Counted from the stretch's first letter, positions 48,463-56,348 are shown. The stretch: 56,348 nt of DNA from Candidatus Eiseniibacteriota bacterium (GCA_005893225.1 VBOT01000071.1:1-56348); one strand, 5' to 3'. Notes: generated from the letters alone by a model not told the origin. Numbers and translations: made by a program.

Positions 48463-48500
48463 GGGCGGCCGCACCGGGATTTTCCCGCTTGTCACGAGGG

Positions 48501-48524
48501 GTTCATCCGGACGTTACATCGCTC
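48501..48524 (+). promoter_or_regulatory. Candidate Pho box upstream of the Ser/Thr kinase gene
   Basis: Tandem 12-base units GTTCATCCGGAC (48501) and GTTACATCGCTC (48513) match the units at 42527-42550 in 18 of 24 positions. The gap between phoU and the kinase is 250 bases, long enough for its own promoter. Confidence 0.4.
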
Positions 48525-48712
48525 TGGGACGATGACCGCGTCGTACGAGCGACGAACAACGTGTGAACGCCGGGTTTCGACCGGTAGATTTCGGCCGGTG
48601 GCGCGAGCCGCGACCGGAGCGTTATCCTCTCCGGATCCAGGGCCGCTCAAGCATCCTCGAATCGCGGCGCGTGCCGCTCGCCGGCCCCGCTTCCCCTCTC
48701 CGGTCACCCACC

Positions 48713-50968
48713 ATGCTCGAGAGAATCGGTCGATATCGCGTCACCCGGAAGCTCGGCGAGGGCGGAATGGGCGTCGTCTATGCGGCTCACGACGAGCGCC
48801 TGGAGCGCCCGGTGGCGCTCAAGATGATTCGCGAGGCCTCCACGGACGACAAGGCCCGCGAGCGCCTGTGGCGCGAGGCCAGGGCCGCCGCGAGTGTGAG
48901 CCACCCCAACATCTGCCAGCTCTTCGAGATCGCCGAGGAAGACGGGGAGCTGTTCATCGCCATGGAGCTGCTCGAGGGGGAGTCCCTGGCGGAGCGGCTC
49001 GGGCGCGGGCCTCTCAAGGTGGCGGAGGCCGCGCAGACGGCGCTCGCGATGCTCGCGGCGCTCGAGGCGCTGCACCGCCGCGAGCTGGTGCATCGAGACC
49101 TCAAACCCTCGAACGTGTTCCTGACCCCGCACGGGATCAAGCTCCTCGACTTCGGACTGGCGCGACCGTTTCAGCAGGAGGCTGGCGACGCCTCGCTCAC
49201 CCAGACCGGGATCCTGATCGGAACCCCCCGCTACCTGGCTCCCGAGCAGATCCTTGGCCGCCCGGTGGACGAGCGCGGCGACCTGTTCGCGGCGGGCGCG
49301 ATCCTCTTCGAGATGCTGAGCGGCAGGCCTGCGTTCGACGGGACCGCGGTCATGGAGGTGCTGAGCGCCGTGCTCCACGAGCAGCCGGCGGTGCTGGGCG
49401 GCTCGGCGGCGATCGCGGCGCTCGACCGCGTGATCCACCGGGCGCTGGCGAAGCAGCCCGAGCGTCGCTACGCGAGCGCCGCCGCCATGGCCGACGACCT
49501 GCGTCGGACCATGGCGCTGGGTGACACGGCGGAGACGCCCCGGGCGCATCCCATCACGCGCCTGATGGTGCTGCCGCTTCGCATCCTGCGCTCCGACCCG
49601 GAGACCGACTTCCTCGCCTATAGCCTGCCGGACGCCGTCACGAGCTCACTCTCGGGGCTGGACTCGCTGATCGTCCGGTCGAGCATGACCGCGGCGGCCT
49701 TCGCGAGCGACACCCAGGACCTCGAGTCGCTGGCCGGCAAGGCCGACGTGGACGCGGTCCTCACCGGCACGCTGCTCCGCGCCGGGGATCAGCTCCGCGT
49801 CAACACCCAGCTCGCCGAGGTCCCGGGCGGCGCCGTGCTGTGGTCGCAGACCTCGCAGGTGCCGCTCGGCGACGTGTTCAAGCTCCAGGACGAGCTCACG
49901 CGGCGCATCGTGGAGTCGCTGGCGCTGCCGCTCAGCGCCCGCGATCGCGGCGTGCTCGGGCGCGACGTGCCCGCCACCGCCAAGGCCTATGAGTGCTACC
50001 TGCGCGCGAACCAGCTCGGCACCGAGGCGCGCCACTGGACAGTGGCGCGCGATCTCTACCTCCAGTGCCTGGCCGAGGATCCCGGCTACGCCCCCGCCTG
50101 GGCGCGGCTCGGCCGGATCCATCGCGTGATCGGAACCTACCTCGACGCGGACGGCCGGGAGAGCAAGGCCAAGGCCGAAGAGGCCTTCAAGCGCGCGCTC
50201 GAGCTGAATCCCGAGCTCTCGGTGGCCCACAACCTGTACACCTACCTCGAGGTGGAAATGGGCCGGGCACAGCCCGCCGTGCTCCGCCTGCTGGAGCGCG
50301 CCAAGCGGCGGACCGCCGACGCGGAGCTATTCGCCGGCCTGGTCCAGGCGTGCCGCTACGCCGGACTTCTCGAGGCCTCGGTGGCCGCCTACGAGACCGC
50401 GGTGCGGGTGGAACCGGGCATCCGGACCAGCGTGGCTCACTCGTACTTCATGCTCGGCCAGTATCAGCGCGCGATCGAGACCGAGGTGGCCGATCCGCCC
50501 GAGGTGGCCGGCCTGGCGCTCGTCATGCTGGGGCGCGAGGCGGAGGCCCTCGAGCGGCTGCGCTCCACCGAGCAGTCGCTCCTGCCCCGGTCCGGGGCGC
50601 TCCACGACGCGCTCATCGCGCGCCGGACCCTGCTCGAGGGGAAACGGTCGGAGTGTCTGATCGCCACCCACCGGCTGCTCGAGAAGAGCACGCTCCGGGA
50701 TCCCTGCGGGCTCTTCTACATGGGCCGGCACCTGGTGTACCTCGGCGACCTGGATCGCGGACTCGAGCTGCTCCTCGCCTCGATCGAAGGAGGATTCTGC
50801 TGCCACTCGTTCGCGACCCGCGATCCGTGGCTCGACCCGATCCGCGCGCGGCCGGAGTTCCGCGATTACCTCTCCAGGTCCGCGGCCCGCTACGGCGAGG
50901 CGGTGAAGGCGTTCCTCGAAGCCGGAGGGGATCGGGTGCTGGGGGTGAGCCCGGCGGTCACGGCTTAG
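48713..50968 (+). CDS. Ser/Thr protein kinase with FlgO/TolB-like and TPR regions
   Basis: This 751-residue protein starts at ATG 48713, where the kinase domain begins (RYRVTRKLGEGGMGVVY). Catalytic residues are present: Lys in VALKM, HRDLKPSN, DFGLA and GTPRYLAPEQ. A middle region (about residues 290-430) resembles the FlgO/TolB-N-like module often fused to such kinases (DAVTSSLSGLDSLIVRSS, then DAVLTGTLLRAGDQLRV). The last 300 or so residues carry TPR-like helices. No membrane segment is clear. It follows phoU and a candidate Pho box, so it might be phosphate-linked; otherwise its targets are unknown. GTG 48563 upstream has no ribosome site. Confidence 0.9.
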   Translation: MLERIGRYRVTRKLGEGGMGVVYAAHDERLERPVALKMIREASTDDKARERLWREARAAASVSHPNICQLFEIAEEDGELFIAMELLEGESLAERLGRGPLKVAEAAQTALAMLAALEALHRRELVHRDLKPSNVFLTPHGIKLLDFGLARPFQQEAGDASLTQTGILIGTPRYLAPEQILGRPVDERGDLFAAGAILFEMLSGRPAFDGTAVMEVLSAVLHEQPAVLGGSAAIAALDRVIHRALAKQPERRYASAAAMADDLRRTMALGDTAETPRAHPITRLMVLPLRILRSDPETDFLAYSLPDAVTSSLSGLDSLIVRSSMTAAAFASDTQDLESLAGKADVDAVLTGTLLRAGDQLRVNTQLAEVPGGAVLWSQTSQVPLGDVFKLQDELTRRIVESLALPLSARDRGVLGRDVPATAKAYECYLRANQLGTEARHWTVARDLYLQCLAEDPGYAPAWARLGRIHRVIGTYLDADGRESKAKAEEAFKRALELNPELSVAHNLYTYLEVEMGRAQPAVLRLLERAKRRTADAELFAGLVQACRYAGLLEASVAAYETAVRVEPGIRTSVAHSYFMLGQYQRAIETEVADPPEVAGLALVMLGREAEALERLRSTEQSLLPRSGALHDALIARRTLLEGKRSECLIATHRLLEKSTLRDPCGLFYMGRHLVYLGDLDRGLELLLASIEGGFCCHSFATRDPWLDPIRARPEFRDYLSRSAARYGEAVKAFLEAGGDRVLGVSPAVTA

Positions 50969-51105
50969 TGGCGCCTCGGATTGCGGCGGTTGCCCTGCTC
51001 TCCGACGTCGTGCGGGTTGTCGCTGGCGAAGCAGTCCTCCCGGACGTCAAGTACAGCGCGCTCGGTGTGGGCCTTGTCGCGGGTGTGGCCGCTTCACGGC
51101 GTAGC

Positions 51106-51180
51106 TCACTTGAGGATAATCAACTTCTTCTTTCGAGCTGACCGACCATCCTGGACTCGGCAGAAATAAAGCTCTTGCGG
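51106..51180 (-). pseudogene. Fragment of a FlgD-like C-terminal tail
   Basis: On the minus strand the 75 bases read QELYFCRVQDGRSARKKKLI and end ILK-stop. This is the last strand pair of a FlgD-like tail, usually SG.YF.RL..G....KK..L.. The start, the WDGRD part and the rest of the protein are missing. It lies in a 229-base gap after the kinase gene and is out of frame with the neighbouring VOC fragment, so it is likely the remains of a deleted secreted-protein gene. Confidence 0.5.
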
Positions 51181-51197
51181 GAATCGCGTGGGTGCAC

Positions 51198-51639
51198 TCA
51201 GGGTCTGATCGGGGCGCCGGCCGGCTTGGCTCGCGAGAACGGTTTCGACCGGCCCGACCCCTTCCCGGTGCGCTTAGACGCTTTCCGGATTTCCTCCGCC
51301 AGCCCGACGATGATGCCCTCCGGGCCGCGTATGTAGGCTAGCCGATACGTGTCCTCGTACTGCATTTCGCCGATGAGCTCAGCCCCGCGGGCGCGCATGC
51401 GCGCAACGACATCGTCGATGTCGTCGACGGCGAACATGACGCGACGGAGGCCCAGCGCGTTCACCGGCGCGTCCACGGGCCCAAACCTGATCGCGTTGGG
51501 CGTGTGGAACTTGTCCAGCTCGATGCCACCATGACCATCGGGCGGCCGCATCATCGCGAGGGTGGCCCGGACATCTTTGAGCCCGATCAGGCTGCCGACC
51601 AAAGGCCCTTCGACTGTCGTCTCGCCTTCGAGCTTGAGG
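51198..51639 (-). pseudogene. VOC/glyoxalase-family gene truncated by an insertion sequence
   Basis: The frame reads VOC-like segments: LEGETTVEG before the first possible start, then LVGSLIGLKDVRATLAMM, FAVDDIDDVVARMRARGAELIGEM and YIRGPEGIIVGLAEE. The usual first strand and metal ligand (about 20-25 residues) are missing, because the frame runs into the insertion sequence end at 51640. A TTG at 51602 could start a 134-residue remnant, but nothing supports a working enzyme. A basic tail of about 25 residues follows the domain. Confidence 0.65.
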
Positions 51640-51664
51640 CCTAGCCTTGAATGAGCAAAAAGTC
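51640..51664 (+). repeat. Left terminal inverted repeat of the insertion sequence
   Basis: It starts CCTAGCCT, then TGAGCA at position 13 and an A-run, and reaches into the transposase stop codon (51663-51665). Confidence 0.7.
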
Positions 51665-53045
51665 AGGCTGCACGAACCCCTCCCAGACGGTCCGCGATCC
51701 GAAGGAACAGCCGCTTGGTCGGTTCGTTGCGAGCCATGCGCAGGACGGTAGCGCCGGCCGGCCGGACCAGCCGTCCGGCGCGATGAAAGAGCTCGAAGCG
51801 CAGGGTGTGAATGCTCTTCAACACATGGAGCGCGGTGCGTTTCGCCGAGCGACGGCGCGGCGGGGCTCCGGTTTCGATCTGGAAGTTGGTGATCAGGTTG
51901 TGCGCCAGAGCGACGAACTGCTGCCAGGCGCTATTGGCTCCATAGTGACGGGTGGGGATGGTGCCGAAGGCCAGGCCGCCCTTGAGCTCGCCGATCACCT
52001 TCTCGTGAGCGCCGCGGCCACACATGAAGTGCCAGAGCTTGGGACCGCTCAGGCCCAGATTGGTGGCGACCGCGGAGTATTCGTAATAGCCGTCGTCAGG
52101 ATCGAACAGATCGAGCTGGAAGTTCCTGGCGGAGCGATGATGGACCACCTTGCGATAGATCACGATGCGCATCTCGAGCTTCCAGGGCGTCAGCGGCAAG
52201 TGCACCTCGAAGCAGCCGACCTCGCCGTTGACCCGCTGCCATTTCCGGCACCTGCGGATGTGCTGCTGGAGGTCGAGCCACTGCCAGAACGGCACCTTGA
52301 TGGCGAACCCTGCTCCACGGGCGATCAGCAGCCGCAGCACGCTCTGCTTGAAGAAATCGCCATCCATGCGGAACCGCAGCCGGACGGCGCGACCCAGGGT
52401 GTCCGCGACCTGAGCGAACAGTTCGCGCAGGAAGGGGATCGAGGCCTTGCCATCGTTGATGTTCCCGGAGCGGTTCTTGACTCGCAGCAGGTGTCCGGTC
52501 TCGGCCACATAGGCCGTGATGGGGTAGTAACTCGGGACCTTGCGATGGTGCGGATTGAACCCCCGGAACGCCCGCTCCACGGTCATCCCGGTGGACACCA
52601 CCGTCCCGTCGACATCCACGGTCAGAGTGCGCAGCCCGGTCTGCAGGTGGACGGCGCGTGCCACCACCGCGGCGTTGAGCGCGCACAGGCGCTCGATCCA
52701 CTGCCCGGTGAACTGCTGCAGCCAGCGGCTCAGGGTGAAGCGGCCGGGCAGCTGAGCCAATCCGCAGAACCGATGGATGAGCGGATCGCCCACCACATGC
52801 GTGACGTGCTGCAGCCGTCGCCCGCCGGCGATCAACAACCCCAGCATCACGCGCACCATCGCGGTCGTGGCGAAATCGCCGGCCAGTCCCGAGAGATGCT
52901 GACGGATGAGCCCATTGAGATCGATCCTCTGAAAGTACCGGATCACCAACTCGAGTCCGGCATAGGACGTCAGTCCCGACTCGGAGAACTCGACCCGCAA
53001 ATCGCGGTTGACCCGACGGCCCAAATCGGCTTTCCTTCGCCTCAT
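51663..53045 (-). CDS. IS1380-family DDE transposase
   Basis: This 460-residue protein starts at ATG 53045. The DDE motifs are the first Asp in LTVDVDGTVVSTG, the second Asp in RFRMDGDFF, and the Glu in GAHEKVIGELKGGLAFG, where the Y/E region is typical of IS1380-type transposases. The frame is uninterrupted, so it may still be active. Nothing in the element other than this gene is coding. Confidence 0.9.
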   Translation of the reverse strand: MRRRKADLGRRVNRDLRVEFSESGLTSYAGLELVIRYFQRIDLNGLIRQHLSGLAGDFATTAMVRVMLGLLIAGGRRLQHVTHVVGDPLIHRFCGLAQLPGRFTLSRWLQQFTGQWIERLCALNAAVVARAVHLQTGLRTLTVDVDGTVVSTGMTVERAFRGFNPHHRKVPSYYPITAYVAETGHLLRVKNRSGNINDGKASIPFLRELFAQVADTLGRAVRLRFRMDGDFFKQSVLRLLIARGAGFAIKVPFWQWLDLQQHIRRCRKWQRVNGEVGCFEVHLPLTPWKLEMRIVIYRKVVHHRSARNFQLDLFDPDDGYYEYSAVATNLGLSGPKLWHFMCGRGAHEKVIGELKGGLAFGTIPTRHYGANSAWQQFVALAHNLITNFQIETGAPPRRRSAKRTALHVLKSIHTLRFELFHRAGRLVRPAGATVLRMARNEPTKRLFLRIADRLGGVRAA

Positions 53046-53123
53046 CGTTCATGGCCTTTCGTTGGGGTGAGAGGAACTGCTCGCAACAGCCCTTTCAAAC
53101 CACAACGAGAGGCCTTTTTTCAA

Positions 53124-53390
53124 TCACGAAGTTCGATGCGCTTCGATTTTCTGCTCAACTGAGGCTAGGAATCGGTCCAACTCAAGAGCTTCCAGACTCG
53201 GCAATTCCTCCCGCTGCTCGCCCGGCGTGTCGTGACGCAGCTCAGCCTCTCGGACCAATTCGCGGCCCTCGTCTGTCAAGGTGACGATCTCGCCCGTGTC
53301 TGGGTCGAGATACGATTGCCAGTTTTGATTCGGAAGGTCTATCGCCTCGATCACGTCACGGAGCCGGACCCTCGCCGTCATAGGATTCAT
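53124..53390 (-). pseudogene. UPF0158-like small protein gene truncated by the insertion sequence
   Basis: The frame starts at ATG 53390, with GGAG nine bases before. It reads VRLRDVIEAIDLPNQNW, then SYLDPDTGEIVTLTDE, the N-terminal part of UPF0158-like proteins. Family members are usually about twice as long. Here the last 14 or so residues (after ELDRF) are encoded by the end of the insertion sequence, so the natural C terminus is lost. The protein would be 88 residues. The function of the family is not known. Confidence 0.5.
53145..53169 (-). repeat. Right terminal inverted repeat of the insertion sequence
   Basis: Read leftward it starts CCTAGCCT and keeps TGAGCA at position 13 and AAA at positions 20-22, matching 19 of 25 positions of the left end. 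Confidence 0.7.
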
Positions 53391-53443
53391 CGCCCCTTGC
53401 TCCTCCGTCGCGGCTGACCCATCGCCGCGATCCGCGTATCGCA

Positions 53444-53677
53444 TCAGCTCGCAGCCCGAAATGCCCTGCTGGCCTCCCGCGGGACATCGATCGCGACGAA
53501 TAGGCGGTCGGGATACAGGTAGGCCTCCCCCGATTCGTCGATGACTCGGATTAGCCCCCGAGCTACGGCCTTCGGATCTGCCAGTGTCCGGTAGACTCGC
53601 CGGACAATGAGCGAGGCACGGAAGCCTCGGTTGGAAACGCAGAGAACGTATGGTGCGCGGTGATTGCGTCGCGGCAT
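53444..53677 (-). CDS. Small conserved protein of unknown function
   Basis: This 77-residue protein starts at ATG 53677. Its sequence (YVLCVSNRGFRASLIVRRVY, then GLIRVIDESGEAYLYP) matches a recurring pattern of short beta-rich proteins I have seen described only as hypothetical. It follows the 78-residue gene by two bases (TGA-CC-ATG) and is surely cotranscribed with it. Such pairs often sit near mobile elements, and a regulatory or toxin-antitoxin-like role is possible but unproven. Confidence 0.65.
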   Translation of the reverse strand: MPRRNHRAPYVLCVSNRGFRASLIVRRVYRTLADPKAVARGLIRVIDESGEAYLYPDRLFVAIDVPREASRAFRAAS

Positions 53678-53679
53678 GG

Positions 53680-53916
53680 TCAGTCGTCCAGGATGCGCTT
53701 GATCTTGAACTCCTTGCGGCCCACTCCGGAAGCCTCGTACCAGTGTACCTCCGCGGTGAAGGCTTTGCCCGGGCCCACACGAACTTGGGCTATCCCCTTG
53801 CGCTTGCGCCAGCGGCCCGGGCCATAAACCCGTTCAAGTCTGGCCAGCTCCCGAATCCTCCTGCCTACCGCGATCGTCTCGACCTGGGTGATCTCACTCA
53901 GGATCGTGACCGGCAC
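53680..53916 (-). CDS. Small conserved protein, basic, partner of the 77-residue gene
   Basis: This 78-residue protein starts at GTG 53916, with GGAGG nine bases before. It has a helical N terminus (RRIRELARLERVYG), a basic middle (GRWRKRKGIAQVRVG) and an end rich in Lys and aromatic residues (VHWYEASGVGRKEFKIKRIL). Size and charge suit a nucleic-acid-binding protein, but no motif proves it. It is the first gene of a three-gene leftward unit that ends in the truncated UPF0158-like frame. Confidence 0.65.
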   Translation of the reverse strand: MPVTILSEITQVETIAVGRRIRELARLERVYGPGRWRKRKGIAQVRVGPGKAFTAEVHWYEASGVGRKEFKIKRILDD

Positions 53917-54363
53917 CGGCTCTTACCTCCGGGGGGGGATCCCCAGCGAACTCAAACGTACACCAACCCGTCCGTCCCGGGCCCTGCGGGACATCCTACA
54001 CGACTCGATCCGAGGGACTCCTCCCCGCAGAACGCGTCGGGATGCGGCCTTGCCCCACCCCCGATGCGACCCCGATTTGGAGTCCTCGCCGCCGGCCGAG
54101 CTCCCCAATCAGCGCCCCGAGGCGCCAGATTCACCAAACCCCTGCGAAGGATCCCCCAAACGCCCATTGCAGGGTCGAATTGCGGCGGTTGCGGAAGAAC
54201 CGAAACCTGTCAAGCGCGCGAACCCCTCCGGCGGCAAGTCATTCTCACCACGTCTTGAGGGATCTGCCCCATTCCGCCCGGGCCAGCCGGCACGTCAGAT
54301 GCCCTAGCGAATGGGTGAGGTCAGGAAGGTTCAAGGCGCAGGAAGAACGATAGGAGAAAGACG
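53917..54363. other. Divergent intergenic region of 447 bases
   Basis: No gene is supported. A G8 run lies at 53931-53938. AGGAGA before ATG 54364 is the ribosome site of the next gene. I found no convincing promoter for either direction. Confidence 0.5.
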
Positions 54364-54924
54364 ATGCGGATGATCCAGAGCAGTGCGCGGCGCTCAGGCG
54401 CCTCGGTTCTCGTCCTTGGGGTTCTGGCGGCCTTCACCAGCGGATGCGGGATCGCTCCTCCCACGAGCCCGGTTTCGCTCGAGTCGGGTGGACGGGTGGT
54501 CAAGCCGGCGGCGTCGGCCGACACGATGACGGGCACCTGGACCACGCTCGCCAGCGTGTGGGTCAACAAGGGCGAGGTCAAGACCGTGAGCGGCGGGCGG
54601 TATACGATCCAGTTCGTGCGCGGAGCGCTCAGCCAGGGTGCTCAGGTTACGATCGCGGAGCAGGACCCGTCGGCCTGCGGCGTCATGATCGGGCCGAGTG
54701 GGACGAAGCTGAGCAAGGCCTCCACGCTGACCATCAGCTACGCCGGGTCGACGCAGGATCTGGCGGGCCCGGCCCTTCAGCTCTACCACCTCAACGACGC
54801 GACCAACATGTGGGAGCCAGTTGCTGCTACTAACGACATCCTGGGCCACAAGGTCACTGCCAACGTGACGATTCTGGGTGGCTACACGCTCAGCGCGCTA
54901 CCTCCGGGCAAGGCCGGCTGGTGA
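54364..54924 (+). CDS. Probable lipoprotein with a ZU5-like beta-sandwich domain
   Basis: This 186-residue protein starts at ATG 54364 behind AGGAGA. A signal peptide ends in a lipobox-like FTSGC with the lipidated Cys near residue 28. The mature part reads YTIQFVRGALSQGAQVTIAE, then IGPSGTKLSKASTLTISY and LQLYHLNDATNMWEPV, which is the ZU5-like pattern of a beta sandwich in surface proteins. Function is unknown. It converges with a metzincin-like lipoprotein gene. Confidence 0.7.
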   Translation: MRMIQSSARRSGASVLVLGVLAAFTSGCGIAPPTSPVSLESGGRVVKPAASADTMTGTWTTLASVWVNKGEVKTVSGGRYTIQFVRGALSQGAQVTIAEQDPSACGVMIGPSGTKLSKASTLTISYAGSTQDLAGPALQLYHLNDATNMWEPVAATNDILGHKVTANVTILGGYTLSALPPGKAGW

Positions 54925-54970
54925 GGAAAATGGGTCCGAAGCGAGTCGGGCCAAGCCGAGGAGGGTGCAG

Positions 54971-55014
54971 ACGAACGGCGGTGGGCGAAAGCCCACCGCC
55001 GTCGTCGTGTTCGT
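54971..55014. terminator. Strong GAAA-loop hairpin between two convergent lipoprotein genes
   Basis: CGGCGGTGGGC (54976-54986), loop GAAA (54987-54990) and GCCCACCGCCG (54991-55001) form a perfect 11-bp stem; ACGAA (54971-54975) and TTCGT (55010-55014) can extend it. It lies about 50 bases from each stop codon. There is no T-run. Confidence 0.6.
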
Positions 55015-55050
55015 ACCGGAGACGCGGGAGGGTGCTCCGGGGTACCCGGA

Positions 55051-56061
55051 CTACTTGTTCGGCCAGTTTCCCCAGATGCCGCAGTGGCCGCCGATGTCGG
55101 TGCCCTGCAGCAGGTGGTTCTGCACAAAGATGGTCGCGTTCATCACGGCGAACGGAGCGAACTGAATGTCCCCATCCCCGTCGGGCATGGTGTTCGGATC
55201 GCCGGGCTCGTTCTTCTGGAAGATCAGGCCGAAATGATCCTGGCTCAGCCCGTGACCCGACTCGTGAAGGGCGACGGTCTCGACATCGGCCACCGGCGGA
55301 TCGGCGTCGATTCCCCAGGCGAAATGATTGTTGTAGTAGATCTCGCGCCAGGCGACGTCGAACTTGCCGTCGCGATTGATGTCGTTTCCCGAGGCAGCGT
55401 CGAACAGGATGAACGTGAACGTGCCGCCGAGGATGTAATTGCCTGCCCCCGGGAGGAACGCGTCGAAGAACGCCGGCGATATCCACCCGGCCTGAACGAT
55501 GTCGGCTGAGAAGGGCGTTCCCACCGTGCCGAATCCCAGCAGCCCGTCGATGAGATCCGGGTCAGCGCCCGAGTCCGCCCGCTTCACGATGGGAATCTTG
55601 GCGCACTCAACCGAGTTCCATGTGGCCATGGCCCGGTCGATCGCCGCCTCGGCCTGGGCGCTCGTGAGCCCCCCGTTGGGCGTGGCATCGCTCTGGTCCA
55701 CGAGATAGGTGATGTTGTTACCGTCCGCGTTGCGACGGGTATCTCCCGGGACGAAATGGGAATTCAACTGCTTGTGGCGGTCGTTGTCGATGATGGTGAT
55801 GCCCTTGTGCTCGATGTTGAAGCTGCCCAGGAGCTCGACCTTGACCAGTTGAACGCCGAGACCCCGTGCGGCGAGCTGGTCGTTCAGCTGCTGCAGGACC
55901 GGGCTGACGATTTCATCGTCGTGGCCCGGCGACGCCGCACGCTGGGCGGGTGTGACCGAAGGGTCCGTGACGGCGACGGCGTGTCTCCGGTCGCTGGAGC
56001 ACCCGGCGAGAACGAGCAGAATGAGCGAGAGACTGGGGACAATACGGCGGCAAAGTTGCAT
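55051..56061 (-). CDS. Metzincin-like zinc metalloprotease lipoprotein
   Basis: This 336-residue protein starts at ATG 56061, with GAGG five bases before. A signal peptide ends in the lipobox LAGC. The zinc motif ALHESGHGLSQDH fits HExxHxxxxxH, and FAVMNA about 45 residues later may be the Met-turn; both mark a metzincin fold similar to matrixins. An N-terminal pro-like region of about 100 residues precedes the catalytic part. It could be an extracellular protease. No inhibitor or partner gene is visible beside it. Confidence 0.85.
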   Translation of the reverse strand: MQLCRRIVPSLSLILLVLAGCSSDRRHAVAVTDPSVTPAQRAASPGHDDEIVSPVLQQLNDQLAARGLGVQLVKVELLGSFNIEHKGITIIDNDRHKQLNSHFVPGDTRRNADGNNITYLVDQSDATPNGGLTSAQAEAAIDRAMATWNSVECAKIPIVKRADSGADPDLIDGLLGFGTVGTPFSADIVQAGWISPAFFDAFLPGAGNYILGGTFTFILFDAASGNDINRDGKFDVAWREIYYNNHFAWGIDADPPVADVETVALHESGHGLSQDHFGLIFQKNEPGDPNTMPDGDGDIQFAPFAVMNATIFVQNHLLQGTDIGGHCGIWGNWPNK

Positions 56062-56204
56062 GGCAGCCTCATCCGGTGGGGGAAAAATCACGGAAGCATG
56101 AACGAGCCGCAGTTTAGAGGCCCGGCGGGGGCTCAGCAACGGTATTTTGGCCGAATTTCGCGGCCATAACTGCCGCTGTTCGGGCACGGAAGGCCAACGG
56201 AATC

Positions 56205-56348
56205 CTAGAGGTCGCTCGCCTCGACGAGCCCGTGCTTCACCGCGAACAGCGCCGCCTGGGTGCGGTCCTCCACGCCGAGCTTCCCCAGCACGACGCTGAC
56301 GTACCCCTTCACGGTCCCTTCCGAGAGCTTGAGCTCGGCCGCGATCGC
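56205..56348 (-). CDS. LuxR-type DNA-binding domain of a response regulator (partial at the window end)
   Basis: The frame runs leftward from the window edge to TAG 56205; only the last 47 residues are seen. They read IAAELKLSEGTVKGYVSVVL, then GKLGVEDRTQAALF, the helix-turn-helix of the NarL/FixJ family. Gly and Tyr in the recognition helix (VKGYVSVVLGKLG) are typical. The N-terminal part, probably a receiver domain, lies beyond the window. Confidence 0.9.
   Translation of the reverse strand, partial: AIAAELKLSEGTVKGYVSVVLGKLGVEDRTQAALFAVKHGLVEASDL

Larger units (their letters stand above)
51640..53169. mobile_element. IS1380-type insertion sequence (about 1530 bp)
   Basis: Both ends begin CCTAGCCT reading inward (51640 rightward and 53169 leftward). 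Over the first 25 positions the two ends match at 19, including TGAGCA and AAA. A single transposase gene fills most of the element. No matching target duplication is visible: the bases outside are TGAGG on the left and AATCG on the right. The element appears structurally complete. Confidence 0.75.

Noticed and set aside
49993-51141. Plus-strand frame overlapping the end of the Ser/Thr kinase gene
   Set aside because: It is an alternate-frame shadow of the kinase C-terminal repeats and lacks a ribosome site.

Overview
The window is high-GC, densely packed bacterial DNA, probably from a Gram-negative organism. Outer-membrane-type beta-barrels, a porin, lipoproteins and a complete Pst phosphate importer point that way. 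An intact secreted protein with a FlgD-like C-terminal tail (2626-4074), plus two decayed copies of such a tail, recall deep-branching groups such as Candidatus Eisenbacteria and other FCB-like phyla. That placement is inference; no rRNA or other decisive marker is present. No tRNA, rRNA or CRISPR array was seen.

Layout. 1-4.1 kb (+): a partial secreted aspartyl-protease/PDZ protein, a small exported protein and an M23 peptidase. 4.1-12.5 kb (-): a co-directional run of SWIM/SNF2 helicase, phosphodiester glycosidase-like protein, amidase, Tat-signal mini-protein, thioesterase and Eis-like acetyltransferase. 12.7-23.2 kb: barrel protein, WecA-like transferase with a family 2 glycosyltransferase, lipoprotein, Mut7-C protein, Tat-exported nitroreductase, TldD/TldE pair and a secreted two-repeat protein. 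23.5-29.8 kb: CorA with a histone-deacetylase-like enzyme (-), an ABC permease/ATPase/hydrolase operon (+) and an EamA transporter (-).

29.8-38 kb is the chromosome-origin region, read on the minus strand as dnaA, dnaN, dciA, gyrB, gyrA. No recF lies between dnaN and dciA. DnaA-box-like sites and AT-rich stretches flank dnaA on both sides. Genes left of dnaA run leftward and the phosphate genes run rightward, as expected for forks leaving an origin near 36-38 kb.

38-51 kb: a barrel protein and an acetyltransferase (-), then a rightward phosphate block: phoB, phoR-like kinase, porin, pstS, pstC, pstA, pstB, phoU, followed by a Ser/Thr kinase with TPRs. Similar 12-bp direct repeats (candidate Pho boxes) precede the porin-pst genes and the kinase. 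51-56.3 kb is more accessory: an IS1380-type element with recognisable terminal inverted repeats whose ends truncate two host genes, a pair of small conserved proteins, two lipoproteins (one a metzincin-like protease) and the end of a LuxR-type regulator cut by the window edge.

Start-codon use is notable: many GTG starts, four-base GTGA/ATGA overlaps, and four genes where TTG preceded by a strong Shine-Dalgarno sequence is the best start.
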